Both the position numbers and the translations under genes were made by a program. DNA of 60,617 nucleotides from JAVBOW01 sp031550615 (GTDB lineage: Bacteria > Bacteroidota > Bacteroidia > Bacteroidales > Rikenellaceae). Location of the stretch: positions 1 to 60,617 of the forward strand of contig JAVBOL010000010.1 of NCBI GenBank assembly GCA_031550615.1. Reading direction: 5' to 3'. This document shows, one piece after another, positions 7,840-15,602 of this stretch (position 1 is the stretch's first letter; each line of letters begins with the position of its first letter). The notes below the pieces were generated by a model. It had not been told where the DNA came from. It did not search any database and saw nothing but the letters and a program-made list of their open reading frames with translations.

Positions 7840-9618
7840 GTGCTGCGCCTGTCAGAAATAGCCCACCTGAGCATAATCCGCATCTCGCGCCGATTGACCG
7901 AGCGCCAGCTGATGGTGGTGCTCGCCATACTCACGGGGTTGCTGGCGGGGCTCGGCACGTACGTTTTCGAACTTCTGCTGCACGGCATCAAACATGCGCT
8001 GGTTAGCTGGTTCCCGGTCGACAGCGCCGGGTGGCTCTTTCTGGTATATCCGGCCATCGGCATCATCCTGGCCACGCTTTTCGTGCGTTACCTAATAAAG
8101 GACAACATCTCGGAGGGGGTGACGCGCGTGCTGTACGCCATGTCCAAGACCGGATCGAGGATACGCGGGCATAACACCTATTCATCTATCGTGGGCGGAG
8201 CGACGACCATCGGATTCGGCGGATCGGTGGGCCCCGAGGCGCCTATCGTGCTCACCGGGGCGGCCATAGGCTCCGCCGTCGGGCAATACATGCGCCTTAA
8301 CTACCGCAACGTCACGCTGTTGCTCAGTTGCGGGGTGGCCGCGTCGTTGGCTGCGATATTCAAAGCCCCGATAACGGGGGTGATATTCGTGCTCGAAATA
8401 CTGATGCTCGATATCACGATGGGCGCCATACTGCCCCTTATAATCGCGGCGGTCAGCGCCACGACCCTCACATTCTTCCTGCGCGGGTTCGACCCCGTGA
8501 TAATGGTCGACGTGAGCAACAGCTTTAAACTCGCCAATATCCCGATGTACGCCGCGCTGGGCATCACATGCGGGCTTATGTCTTTCTATTTCAAGTCGGT
8601 GAATATGGGCATCGCCTCGTGGTTCTCATCCCTGTCCACACAGTGGCGGCGATGGATGGCCGGGGGCGTTATATTGGGTGTGCTGCTGTTTATCTTCCCA
8701 CCGCTTTACGGCGAGGGTTACGAGTCATTTACCCTTTTGATGAAGGGACAGACCGACCTGCTGTTCAATAACTCGCTGTTCTACAAGTGGAGGGAGATAC
8801 ATTGGGTCGTGGCGGCATTTCTCGTTTTTACGCTGTTCTTCAAGGTGGTCGCCATGGCCTCGACAAATGCCGCGGGCGGCGTGGGCGGGACTTTCGCCCC
8901 CTCGCTGTTCGTGGGGGCTTTCACCGGCGGGGCGATGGCATACATCTGCAACACGATGCTGGGCATGGAGCTGCCGATAATGTCATTCACGCTGGTGGGC
9001 ATGGCCGGGGTGATGGCCGGGGTGATGAACGCCCCGCTGACCTCGATCTTCCTGATCGCCGAAATATCTAACGGTTACGGGCTGTTCGTGCCCCTGATGC
9101 TGGTCTCTTCGGTGGCTTTCGGGGTGGGGTATTACTTCGACCCCTATTCGGTTTACACCCGCAAGTTGTCCCAGAAGGGTGAACTGCTCACGCACAATAA
9201 AGACCGCTCCGTGATGGTCTTCCTCGACCTGGGCGCGCTGATCGAAACCGACTTCCACGCCCTGGGGCAACGCGCCACGCTGGGCGAGGTGGTAAAACTG
9301 ATCGCCGGGCAGAGGCGCAACATATTCCCCGTGCTGGACGACGGCGGCAAGTTGCTGGGGGTGGTGCAGTTGGATGACCTGCGCGCCGATATGTTCGATC
9401 CCGGGAAATACGGCGAACCGATCATGCGCTATATGATACAGCCCCCCGACAAGATAATGCCCAACGAGCAGATAAGCTCGGTGCTGGACGCTTTCGAGGA
9501 TCAGAGGGTATGGATGCTGCCCGTGGTCGATAAATCGGGGAAGTACCTGGGATTTATCTCCAAGTCGCAGATACTGGCGGCCTACCGCCGTAAGCTGATG
9601 GAGATAAGCGAAGAATAG
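7840..9618 (+). CDS. ClC-family chloride channel/transporter with C-terminal CBS pair
   Basis: Integral membrane anion channel or Cl-/H+ exchanger, 592 residues, starting at GTG 7840. The ClC core spans roughly 20-440 with about ten hydrophobic helices. The selectivity and gating region is GFGGSVGPEAPI, which places the gating glutamate at E133. The second conserved filter loop appears as NAAGGVGGTFAPSLFVGAF at about 345-363. Residues from about 450 to the end form two CBS modules (FPVLDDGGKLLGVV, LPVVDKSGKYLGFI) that usually bind adenine nucleotides and regulate gating. It follows trpS by 10 bases. Whether it is a channel or an antiporter cannot be decided from the motifs alone. Confidence 0.92.
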   Translation: MLRLSEIAHLSIIRISRRLTERQLMVVLAILTGLLAGLGTYVFELLLHGIKHALVSWFPVDSAGWLFLVYPAIGIILATLFVRYLIKDNISEGVTRVLYAMSKTGSRIRGHNTYSSIVGGATTIGFGGSVGPEAPIVLTGAAIGSAVGQYMRLNYRNVTLLLSCGVAASLAAIFKAPITGVIFVLEILMLDITMGAILPLIIAAVSATTLTFFLRGFDPVIMVDVSNSFKLANIPMYAALGITCGLMSFYFKSVNMGIASWFSSLSTQWRRWMAGGVILGVLLFIFPPLYGEGYESFTLLMKGQTDLLFNNSLFYKWREIHWVVAAFLVFTLFFKVVAMASTNAAGGVGGTFAPSLFVGAFTGGAMAYICNTMLGMELPIMSFTLVGMAGVMAGVMNAPLTSIFLIAEISNGYGLFVPLMLVSSVAFGVGYYFDPYSVYTRKLSQKGELLTHNKDRSVMVFLDLGALIETDFHALGQRATLGEVVKLIAGQRRNIFPVLDDGGKLLGVVQLDDLRADMFDPGKYGEPIMRYMIQPPDKIMPNEQISSVLDAFEDQRVWMLPVVDKSGKYLGFISKSQILAAYRRKLMEISEE

Positions 9619-9631
9619 GCTGCGGCGCTTT

Positions 9632-9768
9632 GGCTGGCTGCGCATATTGCACGCCACCTCTCACACATCCTTTAAATTTTTAATCCTCACAGGCGTCAAG
9701 CCTGTTCCGGTTAAAAATCGAAACGATGCGCGAGATCTGTCGCACACTACGCGCAGCTTCGTTGGCTG
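9632..9768 (+). repeat. Stop-codon-proximal palindromic repeat, copy B
   Basis: Begins 14 bases after the ClC stop codon, in the same orientation. The core stem is ACAGGC 9689-9694 with GCCTGT 9700-9705, and the middle stem is TTTTTAA 9677-9683 with TTAAAAA 9711-9717. The outer arms (GCTGCGCATATTGCACGCC and its near-complement around 9740-9757) close the element. It fills the gap to the convergent yraN. Confidence 0.85.
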
Positions 9769-9771
9769 TCA

Positions 9772-10122
9772 TTACCACGATGGCGTCATGGCATTGGGGA
9801 TATACCTTATTTCATCGCCCTGCACGGCCACAAGGTCGAACTGCGCTTCGGCGTCGGGGTCATGATGTGACATCCACGCACGCGCGGCGTGCAGCAATGA
9901 TTTGAATTTGGCCGCAGTGATAGCCTCCTCGGGCGAAGTCAAAGATCCGGCCTTGCGCGTCTTGACCTCTATGAAATGCACTATCCCGCCCCGTCGGGCG
10001 ACGATATCCAATTCGTAACGGCCCTCGCGCCAGTTGCGTGCGATAATGGTGAAACCATTCGCGGTGAGCCACCGTGCGGCAGCCTCTTCGCCCGCCGCCC
10101 CGATCATAAGGGTCGCACCCAC
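9772..10122 (-). CDS. yraN: UPF0102 (YraN-like) predicted nuclease-fold protein
   Basis: Small endonuclease-fold protein of the UPF0102 family; its cellular role is unsettled. It has 116 residues, the family norm. The restriction-endonuclease-like core is visible: a Glu in the first helix (GEEAAARWL), then the YELDIVARRGGIVHFIEVKTRK signature with the D...EVK arrangement typical of PD-(D/E)XK proteins. ATG 10122 is taken, 2 bases after the pepE stop. ATG 10107 (MIGAAGEEA) is an equally acceptable start. It is the last gene of a purN-pepE-yraN run and ends at repeat copy B. Confidence 0.88.
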   Translation of the reverse strand: MGATLMIGAAGEEAAARWLTANGFTIIARNWREGRYELDIVARRGGIVHFIEVKTRKAGSLTSPEEAITAAKFKSLLHAARAWMSHHDPDAEAQFDLVAVQGDEIRYIPNAMTPSW

Positions 10123-10124
10123 GG

Positions 10125-10832
10125 CTATCTCATCAAAAAAGCCAGGCTGTCCGCCGGACCGGCCTCGCGCGGGGATTCGCCGTGTCGGAACACGCGCATC
10201 GTGCGCCCTCCGGAGAGCATCAGCTCACCGCCGTCGAGTGTGAGCATGCATCCCTCGCGCAGCCCCGCGACCCATGTGTGGCGGTTGGCGGCGAGAAACT
10301 CCTCTATGCGCTGCTCACGCGTTTCGCCGGCGTGCCCCGTGGGGTGGGCGTCCAGGTAGTGGGGGTTGATCTGGAAAGGTATGAGCCCCAGCGCCCCGAA
10401 ACCGGCGGGCTCGACGATGGGCATGTCGTTGGTGGTGCGTATGGTGGGACAGGCTAGGTTGCTGCCGGCGCTCCATCCTATATAAGGTATACCTCCTTCG
10501 CATATGCGGCGGCGGACAGGCTCCAGCAGGGCGTGGTCCTGCATCGCCTTGAGCAGCGCGAAGGTGTTACCCCCGCCGACCACTATCGCGTGCGCCTTCT
10601 CCACGGCCCTGGCCGGATCGGAAAATTTATGCACGGAGCGCACGGTGACCGAAATGTCGTCGAAACGCCTCTGCACCTTGGCAAGGTAGTCGTCATAGGA
10701 TATCGTCACGGCGGCATAGGGGATGAAGAGCACCTCGCCCACGTCGCCAAGAAAACGCCCGATGGACTGGATGGGGTAGTGCAGGAACTCTTCGCCCGCG
10801 TTGGTGGAATTGCTTATCAGCAGCAGTCTCAT
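10125..10832 (-). CDS. pepE: Peptidase E (alpha-aspartyl dipeptidase, family S51)
   Basis: Cytoplasmic serine peptidase that hydrolyses Asp-X dipeptides. 235 residues, normal length. The class I glutamine-amidotransferase-like fold shows VVGGGNTFALLKAM (GGGNTF at 86-91) and the nucleophile elbow YIGWSAGSNLACPTI with catalytic Ser121. Further motifs are the TTNDMPI strand after the nucleophile and INPHYLDAH near 175, as in E. coli PepE. Its ATG overlaps the purN stop by 4 bases, so translation is probably coupled. Confidence 0.93.
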   Translation of the reverse strand: MRLLLISNSTNAGEEFLHYPIQSIGRFLGDVGEVLFIPYAAVTISYDDYLAKVQRRFDDISVTVRSVHKFSDPARAVEKAHAIVVGGGNTFALLKAMQDHALLEPVRRRICEGGIPYIGWSAGSNLACPTIRTTNDMPIVEPAGFGALGLIPFQINPHYLDAHPTGHAGETREQRIEEFLAANRHTWVAGLREGCMLTLDGGELMLSGGRTMRVFRHGESPREAGPADSLAFLMR

Positions 10833-11398
10833 AGCTTTTTTATTTCGTTCTCTATCGCCTCCGGGAAGTGGCGGTGCTCAAGGACGTGGATCTTCGCGGC
10901 AAGTGTGTCGGGGGTGTCGCCTGGCTCGACGGCCACTTTATACTGCGCTATTACGTCGCCGCTGTCGTAGACCTCGTTTACGTGGTGGATTGTTATGCCT
11001 GAGAACTTTTCACCGGCGGCGATCACCGCCTCGTGCACGTGGTGCCCCCACATGCCCTTGCCCCCGTAGGAGGGCAGCAGGGCGGGGTGGATGTTGACGA
11101 TGCGCCCGCGGTAGGCCCCCACCAGGGTAGGGGGGACGAGCCACAGGAATCCGGCCAACACTATATAATCTATATGGTGCGAGGCCAGAAGACCGGTCAT
11201 GTAATCCGCGTCGCGCCACTGCGCGCGGTCGAAGCTCACCGCCTCGACGCCCGCATTATGCGCCCTGGTAAGCACATAGGCGTCGGGTACGTTCGAGAGC
11301 ACGAGGGCCACCCGGGCCAGCGCAGAGCCCGAAAAATGTTCGATTATGCGCTCGGCGTTACTGCCCGAGCCGGAAGCGAAAATTGCTATATTCTTCAT
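10829..11398 (-). CDS. purN: Phosphoribosylglycinamide formyltransferase
   Basis: Third step of de novo purine synthesis: transfers formyl from 10-formyl-THF to GAR. 189 residues. The phosphate-binding loop is IAIFASGSGSNAERI near the N-terminus. The catalytic triad is Asn102 and His104 (VNIHPALLPSY) and Asp145 (YDSGDVI), matching the E. coli enzyme's order. It is the first gene of the minus-strand trio and divergent from acpP across a 153-bp gap. No PurR-like or riboswitch feature was recognised upstream. Confidence 0.96.
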   Translation of the reverse strand: MKNIAIFASGSGSNAERIIEHFSGSALARVALVLSNVPDAYVLTRAHNAGVEAVSFDRAQWRDADYMTGLLASHHIDYIVLAGFLWLVPPTLVGAYRGRIVNIHPALLPSYGGKGMWGHHVHEAVIAAGEKFSGITIHHVNEVYDSGDVIAQYKVAVEPGDTPDTLAAKIHVLEHRHFPEAIENEIKKL

Positions 11399-11477
11399 TT
11401 ATTGATTTTTACATTACTGAGGCCGACTGAGAGGGGCAAAATTCCGCCCCGGATGTCAAAAGTAATGAAAATTGTAT

Positions 11478-11485
11478 TACTTTTG
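11478..11485 (+). promoter_or_regulatory. acpP promoter -7 box
   Basis: TACTTTTG, about 67 bases before the acpP ATG. The -33 region is not obvious. Confidence 0.5.
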
Positions 11486-11551
11486 CAGCAAATTGCCTTT
11501 AAAAACCGAAGAGCAAACCAAACTTATAAGTTTAACTTAATTTTTAAAATC

Positions 11552-11785
11552 ATGTCTGAAGTTTCATCGAAAGTGACCGAGATTATCGTTGATAAACTTG
11601 GTGTTGACGCTGCCGAAGTTGTACCCGCAGCCAGCTTTACCAACGACCTTGGCGCCGACTCGCTCGACACCGTTGAGCTGATCATGGAGTTCGAAAAGGA
11701 ATTCGAGATCTCGATTCCCGACGAAGATGCCGAAAAGATCACCACCGTAGGCGACGCTATCACCTACATCGAAGCAAAGAAATAA
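11552..11785 (+). CDS. acpP: Acyl carrier protein
   Basis: Carries growing fatty acyl chains on a 4'-phosphopantetheine arm. 77 residues from ATG 11552 (MSEVSSKVTEIIVDKLGV), very acidic, with the modification site in LGADSLDTVELIMEFE at Ser37. A longer in-frame reading begins far upstream inside purN antisense, but only this region is ACP-like. fabF follows after 37 bases, the standard fatty-acid pairing. There are 66 bases between the predicted promoter and the start, without recognisable regulatory structure. Confidence 0.97.
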   Translation: MSEVSSKVTEIIVDKLGVDAAEVVPAASFTNDLGADSLDTVELIMEFEKEFEISIPDEDAEKITTVGDAITYIEAKK

Positions 11786-11822
11786 TTTTTTCTCTACCTA
11801 ACCACGCAAAGTTTTGAAGTCT

Positions 11823-13070
11823 ATGAGCGCACGAAGAGTAGTAATCACCGGTATAGGCACCATCAACCCCCTGGGTAACACGATCGCCGAATATTTCGAC
11901 AACCTCGAAAACGGCGTGAGCGGATGCGCCAATATCACGCATTTCGACGCTACGAACTTCAAAACAAAATTCGCGTGCGAAGTAAAGAATTACGACCCGG
12001 CCGCACACTTCGACCGTAAGGAGGTACGCAAATACGACCTCTACTCGCAGTACGCTCTTGTCGCCGCCACCCAGGCAATGGAAGATTCCGGCCTGGACGT
12101 CGAAAAGATCGACCTCGAGAAGGCAGGTGTGATCTGGGCATCGGGTATAGGTGGATTGGAAACTTTCTACCAGGAAGTTAAAGGGTTTGTAGAGGGTGGA
12201 TTCATCCCCCGCTACAGCCCTTTCTTCATACCCAAAATGATCGCCGACCTGGCAGCAGGGCACATCTCGATGAAGTACGGCTTCATGGGGCCCAACTACT
12301 GTACCGTGTCGGCCTGTGCTTCGAGCAACCACGCCATTATCGACGCGCTGATGCACATGCGCCTGGGCAACGCCGACATTATGATCGTCGGTGGCTCCGA
12401 GGCCGCTGTCAACGAGCCAGGCGTCGGCGGATTCAACGCCATGCAGGCCCTCTCGACGCGCAACGACGATCCCAAGACCGCCTCGCGCCCCTTCGATAAG
12501 GACCGCGACGGATTCGTGATCGGCGAAGGCGCCGGAGCGCTCGTTCTCGAAGAGTATGAGCACGCCGTTAAGCGTGGCGCAAAGATCTACGCCGAAGTGG
12601 CCGGCGGCGGCATGAGCGCCGACGCTTACCACCTCACCTCGCCCCACCCGGAAGGAAAGGGTAACAAACTGTCGATGAACAACGCCCTGCGCGATGCCGG
12701 CCTCAAACCCGAGGACGTCGACTATGTGAACACACACGGCACGTCGACCCCTGCGGGCGACCCCGCCGAGCTCAACGGCCTGAAAGCCGTATTCGGGGAG
12801 CACATCTACGACCTTAACATCAGCGCCACCAAATCGATGACCGGCCACCTGCTGGGCGCCGCCGGGGCTATCGAAGCGCTGGCTTGCGTTATGGCCATCA
12901 CGCGCGGCGTGGTGCCTCCCACCATCAACCTGCAGGAACTCGACCCCGCTATCGACCCCAAGCTCAACCTTACGCCCAACAAAGCCCAGAAACGCGACAT
13001 CAAGTGCGCGCTGAGCAACACGTTCGGTTTTGGCGGCCACAACTCGACGGTCATCCTTAAGAAGATATAA
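11823..13070 (+). CDS. fabF: Beta-ketoacyl-ACP synthase II
   Basis: Condensing enzyme that elongates acyl-ACP with malonyl-ACP. ATG 11823 (MSARRVVITGIGTINPLG, 415 residues) is preferred over a TTG three codons upstream. It has a thiolase fold with nucleophile Cys165 in TVSACASSNHAI, catalytic His305 (NTHGTSTPAGD), Lys337 and His342 (KSMTGHLLGAAG), and the C-terminal GFGGHNS motif. The residues after the cysteine are SSN where many FabF proteins have TG(A/S), a small but normal variation. It sits in the acpP-fabF-rnc-radC series. Confidence 0.97.
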   Translation: MSARRVVITGIGTINPLGNTIAEYFDNLENGVSGCANITHFDATNFKTKFACEVKNYDPAAHFDRKEVRKYDLYSQYALVAATQAMEDSGLDVEKIDLEKAGVIWASGIGGLETFYQEVKGFVEGGFIPRYSPFFIPKMIADLAAGHISMKYGFMGPNYCTVSACASSNHAIIDALMHMRLGNADIMIVGGSEAAVNEPGVGGFNAMQALSTRNDDPKTASRPFDKDRDGFVIGEGAGALVLEEYEHAVKRGAKIYAEVAGGGMSADAYHLTSPHPEGKGNKLSMNNALRDAGLKPEDVDYVNTHGTSTPAGDPAELNGLKAVFGEHIYDLNISATKSMTGHLLGAAGAIEALACVMAITRGVVPPTINLQELDPAIDPKLNLTPNKAQKRDIKCALSNTFGFGGHNSTVILKKI

Positions 13071-13090
13071 ACCACTTATCCGCGCCGGCC

Positions 13091-13888
13091 ATGCTATCTC
13101 CTTTGGGTGTGATCCGAAGGCATCTGGGCCGCGATAAAGAGTGGTACAGGCTGCTGCATTCGCTGTTGGGCATCGAGCCCGGCAATATCGAGCTTTATAA
13201 ACTCGCACTGCTGCACAGGTCGGCTTCGCTGCACCTCGAATCCGGTATGCCTATCAATAATGAAAGGCTCGAATTCCTGGGCGACGCTATCCTCGAAGCG
13301 ATAGTTTCAGACTACGTATTTATCGAATACCTCGACCGCGACGAAGGTTTCATGACCCAGTTGCGCTCGAAGATAGTGTCGCGCACATCGCTCAACCACC
13401 TCTCGCGCGAGATAGGGCTGGCCGACCACGTGATCCATAACGACAAGCATAACGGCCACGCCAACGGGCAGAACAACCTCTACGGCGACGCGCTCGAAGC
13501 CATGATCGGAGCGATGTACCTCGACCTGGGCTACGACCGCACCAACCGCGTGGTCATCAATCACATACTCAAACGCCACCTGAACCTCGAATCGGTCGCC
13601 ACCGAGGAGATCGATTTCAAGAGCCGCCTTATAGAGTGGTGTCAGAAATCCCGCCGCTCGATAGCCTACCATACCGCCCCGTCACCCGATTCGCCCTCCG
13701 GTTTCCCGCGGTTCCTCGCGCAGGTGCTCATCGACGGCATCGAGGCCGGCAGGGGAGAGGGCAACTCGAAAAAAGCCGCCGAGCAACAGGCCTCGCGCAT
13801 AATATCGACCATCATCCTCACGGACGAGAACAGCGACAAACTGCTTGAGATCATGGATGATATACCCATGGACGGTAATGAAGAGTGA
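13091..13888 (+). CDS. rnc: Ribonuclease III
   Basis: Double-stranded-RNA endonuclease for rRNA and mRNA processing. 265 residues. The catalytic domain carries the signature NERLEFLGDAIL at 57-68 and the second acidic cluster YGDALEAMIGAMYLD near 136-150. The C-terminal dsRNA-binding domain runs from about 179 (DFKSRLIEWCQKSRR) to about 245 (SKKAAEQQASRI). ATG 13091 lies 20 bases after fabF. The acpP-fabF-rnc order is widespread. Its end overlaps radC by 11 bases. Confidence 0.96.
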   Translation: MLSPLGVIRRHLGRDKEWYRLLHSLLGIEPGNIELYKLALLHRSASLHLESGMPINNERLEFLGDAILEAIVSDYVFIEYLDRDEGFMTQLRSKIVSRTSLNHLSREIGLADHVIHNDKHNGHANGQNNLYGDALEAMIGAMYLDLGYDRTNRVVINHILKRHLNLESVATEEIDFKSRLIEWCQKSRRSIAYHTAPSPDSPSGFPRFLAQVLIDGIEAGRGEGNSKKAAEQQASRIISTIILTDENSDKLLEIMDDIPMDGNEE

Positions 13889-14558
13889 CCTCGATAAGCA
13901 GGTGCGCGAAAAGTTCGTCTCACGCGGCGCCGGGGCGCTTTCAGACGCCGAATTGCTGAGCATTCTGCTTGGCGAAGAGCCAGGCGCGGCTTACTCTTCG
14001 TCGCTCGAAATGGCGGAAACGCTTTTGGATAGCCTTCCATCCCCGGGGGGCCTTGCCGCATTGGCGGCGATGGACGCCGCCGCGCTTCGCCGCCGGGCGG
14101 GCCTGGGTATGCGCCGTGCAGCGGTCATCGCCGCGGCGTTGGAAACGGGCCGCCGGTTGGGCGTGCTGAGTTCGGATAACCAGGAAACCATACTGACAGA
14201 CGGCGACGCCGAGCGCATATTCCGTCCGCTGGTGGCGCACCTGCCCCATGAGGAGTTTTGGGTGGCCTACCTTTCCGCCGGCAACCGCGTGGTGGAGAAG
14301 GTCAGGGTCAGCCAGGGAGGCGTGCAGGGCACGGTGGTCGACCATAAGCTGATCGTAAAACGGGCTGTGGAGAGGCTCTGCTGCTCGATAGTAGTGGTGC
14401 ATAACCACCCCTCGGGCGTAGCGCGTCCCAGTGATGAGGATGTTGCTGTGACCGGGAAACTCGTGCGGGCGGCGTCGCTTTTCGACATCGCGGTGCTGGA
14501 CCACCTGATCGTCACCCGCGGGGAGTGTTTTTCTTTCCGCCGCGAGGGGCTTCTATAA
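13878..14558 (+). CDS. radC: RadC-like JAB/MPN-domain protein
   Basis: Conserved protein with a JAMM metalloprotease-fold domain. The historical DNA-repair role is doubtful. ATG 13878 (MKSDLDKQVREKFVSRGAGA, 226 residues) overlaps rnc by 11 bases. The N-terminal helix-hairpin-helix-like part contains RGAGALSDAELLSILLG and AGLGMRRAAVI. The JAMM site is complete: His175 and His177 in HNHPSG, Ser185 and Asp188 (PSDED). The family usually has a longer N-terminal region with more regular HhH spacing. Otherwise it is typical. A composite hairpin element begins within its stop codon. Confidence 0.92.
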   Translation: MKSDLDKQVREKFVSRGAGALSDAELLSILLGEEPGAAYSSSLEMAETLLDSLPSPGGLAALAAMDAAALRRRAGLGMRRAAVIAAALETGRRLGVLSSDNQETILTDGDAERIFRPLVAHLPHEEFWVAYLSAGNRVVEKVRVSQGGVQGTVVDHKLIVKRAVERLCCSIVVVHNHPSGVARPSDEDVAVTGKLVRAASLFDIAVLDHLIVTRGECFSFRREGLL

Positions 14559-14778
14559 TGTGAGTTTCACGAATTCAAACCGTGTTCTATTTTTATTAGG
14601 GTTTGAATACGTAAAACCCACGTTAAGGATTTCTGGTGAAATCCTACAGAGCCGACACTCCTCCTAAATCCCCCTCTGGCAAGGGGGACTTATGCCAAAA
14701 TCAACGATTTTGGCGGAAACGAGGTAAAATTTGTAAACAAATTTTGATAGTTTCGCTTTTTCGCGAAACTCACGTTAT
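14555..14778. repeat. Composite multi-hairpin palindromic element
   Basis: Terminal inverted arms 14555-14573 and 14760-14778 match at 17 of 19 positions. Between them lie successive perfect stem-loops: ATTCAAAC/GTTTGAAT (14573-14580, 14601-14608), AGGATTTC/GAAATCCT (~14627-14645), TCCCCC/GGGGGA (~14669-14688), GCCAAAATC/GATTTTGGC (~14694-14714), AAAATTTG/CAAATTTT (~14726-14745) and GTTTCGC/GCGAAAC (~14750-14769). The C-rich hairpin resembles REP-like repeats common in Bacteroidetes. There is no transposase and no ORF. It fills the gap between radC and the rpmI promoter. Confidence 0.75.
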
Positions 14779-14810
14779 GTAGGGTTTGTCAAGTATTTTA
14801 CCGAAGTTAT

Positions 14811-14841
14811 TTTGCGGCTTTAATAAAGTTTCGTACCTTTG
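14811..14841 (+). promoter_or_regulatory. rpmI-rplT promoter
   Basis: TTTG at 14811-14814, 19 bases, then TACCTTTG at 14834-14841. It is an excellent match, with a leader of about 25 bases before rpmI. The promoter lies outside the composite repeat. Confidence 0.75.
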
Positions 14842-14873
14842 TAGGCTGTTTAACCAATAAATTTGTTTTACAA

Positions 14874-15068
14874 ATGCCTAAAATGAAAACCATTTCCGGT
14901 GCCAAGAAGCGTTTCGACTTCACCGGAACAGGAAAGATCAAACGTAAGCACGCTTACAAAAGTCACATCCTGACCAAGAAAACAACCAAACAAAAGCGGA
15001 ACCTGACCTATTCGGACATCGTTTCGCCGGCCGACGCGGTCAATGTCAAGCTGATGCTGGTTAAATAA
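14874..15068 (+). CDS. rpmI: 50S ribosomal protein L35
   Basis: Small, basic large-subunit protein, 64 residues, the usual size. MPKMKTISGAKKRFDFTGTG and the Lys/Arg-rich KIKRKHAYKSHILTKKTTKQKR match the family closely. It has its own strong promoter, and infC, the usual upstream partner, is absent here, so the initiation factor 3 gene must lie elsewhere. rplT follows after 93 bases that contain a paired structure. Confidence 0.98.
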   Translation: MPKMKTISGAKKRFDFTGTGKIKRKHAYKSHILTKKTTKQKRNLTYSDIVSPADAVNVKLMLVK

Positions 15069-15095
15069 CCGGTAAAAGCAAAAAAGTTAAACCAA

Positions 15096-15145
15096 GGATT
15101 CGTCCGGCCCCAAAGAGAGGGAGTGAAACCCCCCGCCGGCAATCC
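15096..15145 (+). promoter_or_regulatory. Inter-cistronic RNA hairpin, candidate L20 control site
   Basis: GGATT and CCGGC (15096-15108) pair with GCCGG and AATCC (15135-15145), enclosing a purine-rich loop, 16 bases before rplT. In other bacteria L20 represses its operon by binding mRNA upstream of rpmI or rplT. Assigning that role here is inference. Confidence 0.4.
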
Positions 15146-15161
15146 GTAATACTTTAAAGTT

Positions 15162-15506
15162 ATGCCAAGAAGTGTTAATGCAGTAGCATCGAGAGCCCGC
15201 AGGAAAAAAGTCCTGAAACTTGCCAAAGGCAACTTCGGCTCGAGGGGAAATGTATGGACAGTGGCCAAAAACACTGTCGAAAAAGGTCTTACCTACGCCT
15301 ACCGCGACCGTAAGAACAAAAAGAGGACTTTCCGCAGCCTGTGGATCCAGCGTATCAACGCCGGCGCACGCAGCCACGGAATGACCTATTCGGAATTTAT
15401 GGGCAAACTCGCCGCCAAAGGCATCGCCCTGAACCGTAAGGTTCTGGCCGATCTGGCGATGAACCATCCCAAGGCATTTGAAAAAGTGGTTAAAACAGTT
15501 AAGTAA
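15162..15506 (+). CDS. rplT: 50S ribosomal protein L20
   Basis: Primary-binding large-subunit assembly protein, 114 residues, a normal length. MPRSVNAVASRARRKKVLKLAKG is the characteristic basic N-terminal helix extension. RSLWIQRINAGAR and MTYSEFMGKL are family hallmarks. It is second in rpmI-rplT and followed within 20 bases by a strong intrinsic terminator. Confidence 0.98.
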   Translation: MPRSVNAVASRARRKKVLKLAKGNFGSRGNVWTVAKNTVEKGLTYAYRDRKNKKRTFRSLWIQRINAGARSHGMTYSEFMGKLAAKGIALNRKVLADLAMNHPKAFEKVVKTVK

Positions 15507-15525
15507 CGCACCCGCGTTACGAAAG

Positions 15526-15562
15526 GAGAGCCGCCCCTGAAAAGGGCGGCTCTCTGTTTTTC
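15526..15562 (+). terminator. Intrinsic terminator of rpmI-rplT
   Basis: A perfect 11-bp stem, GAGAGCCGCCC (15526-15536) with GGGCGGCTCTC (15544-15554), followed by TGTTTTTC. Confidence 0.92.
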
Positions 15563-15602
15563 AGGCCATGCAGACCATGAGCGTTATGGCAGATTACGCA
15601 GG

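Noticed and set aside
9647..9865. Plus-strand ORF containing the peptide FLILTGVKPVPVKN
   Set aside because: The same peptide pattern appears at 57440-57520 because both are translations of the palindromic repeat; the rest is yraN antisense.
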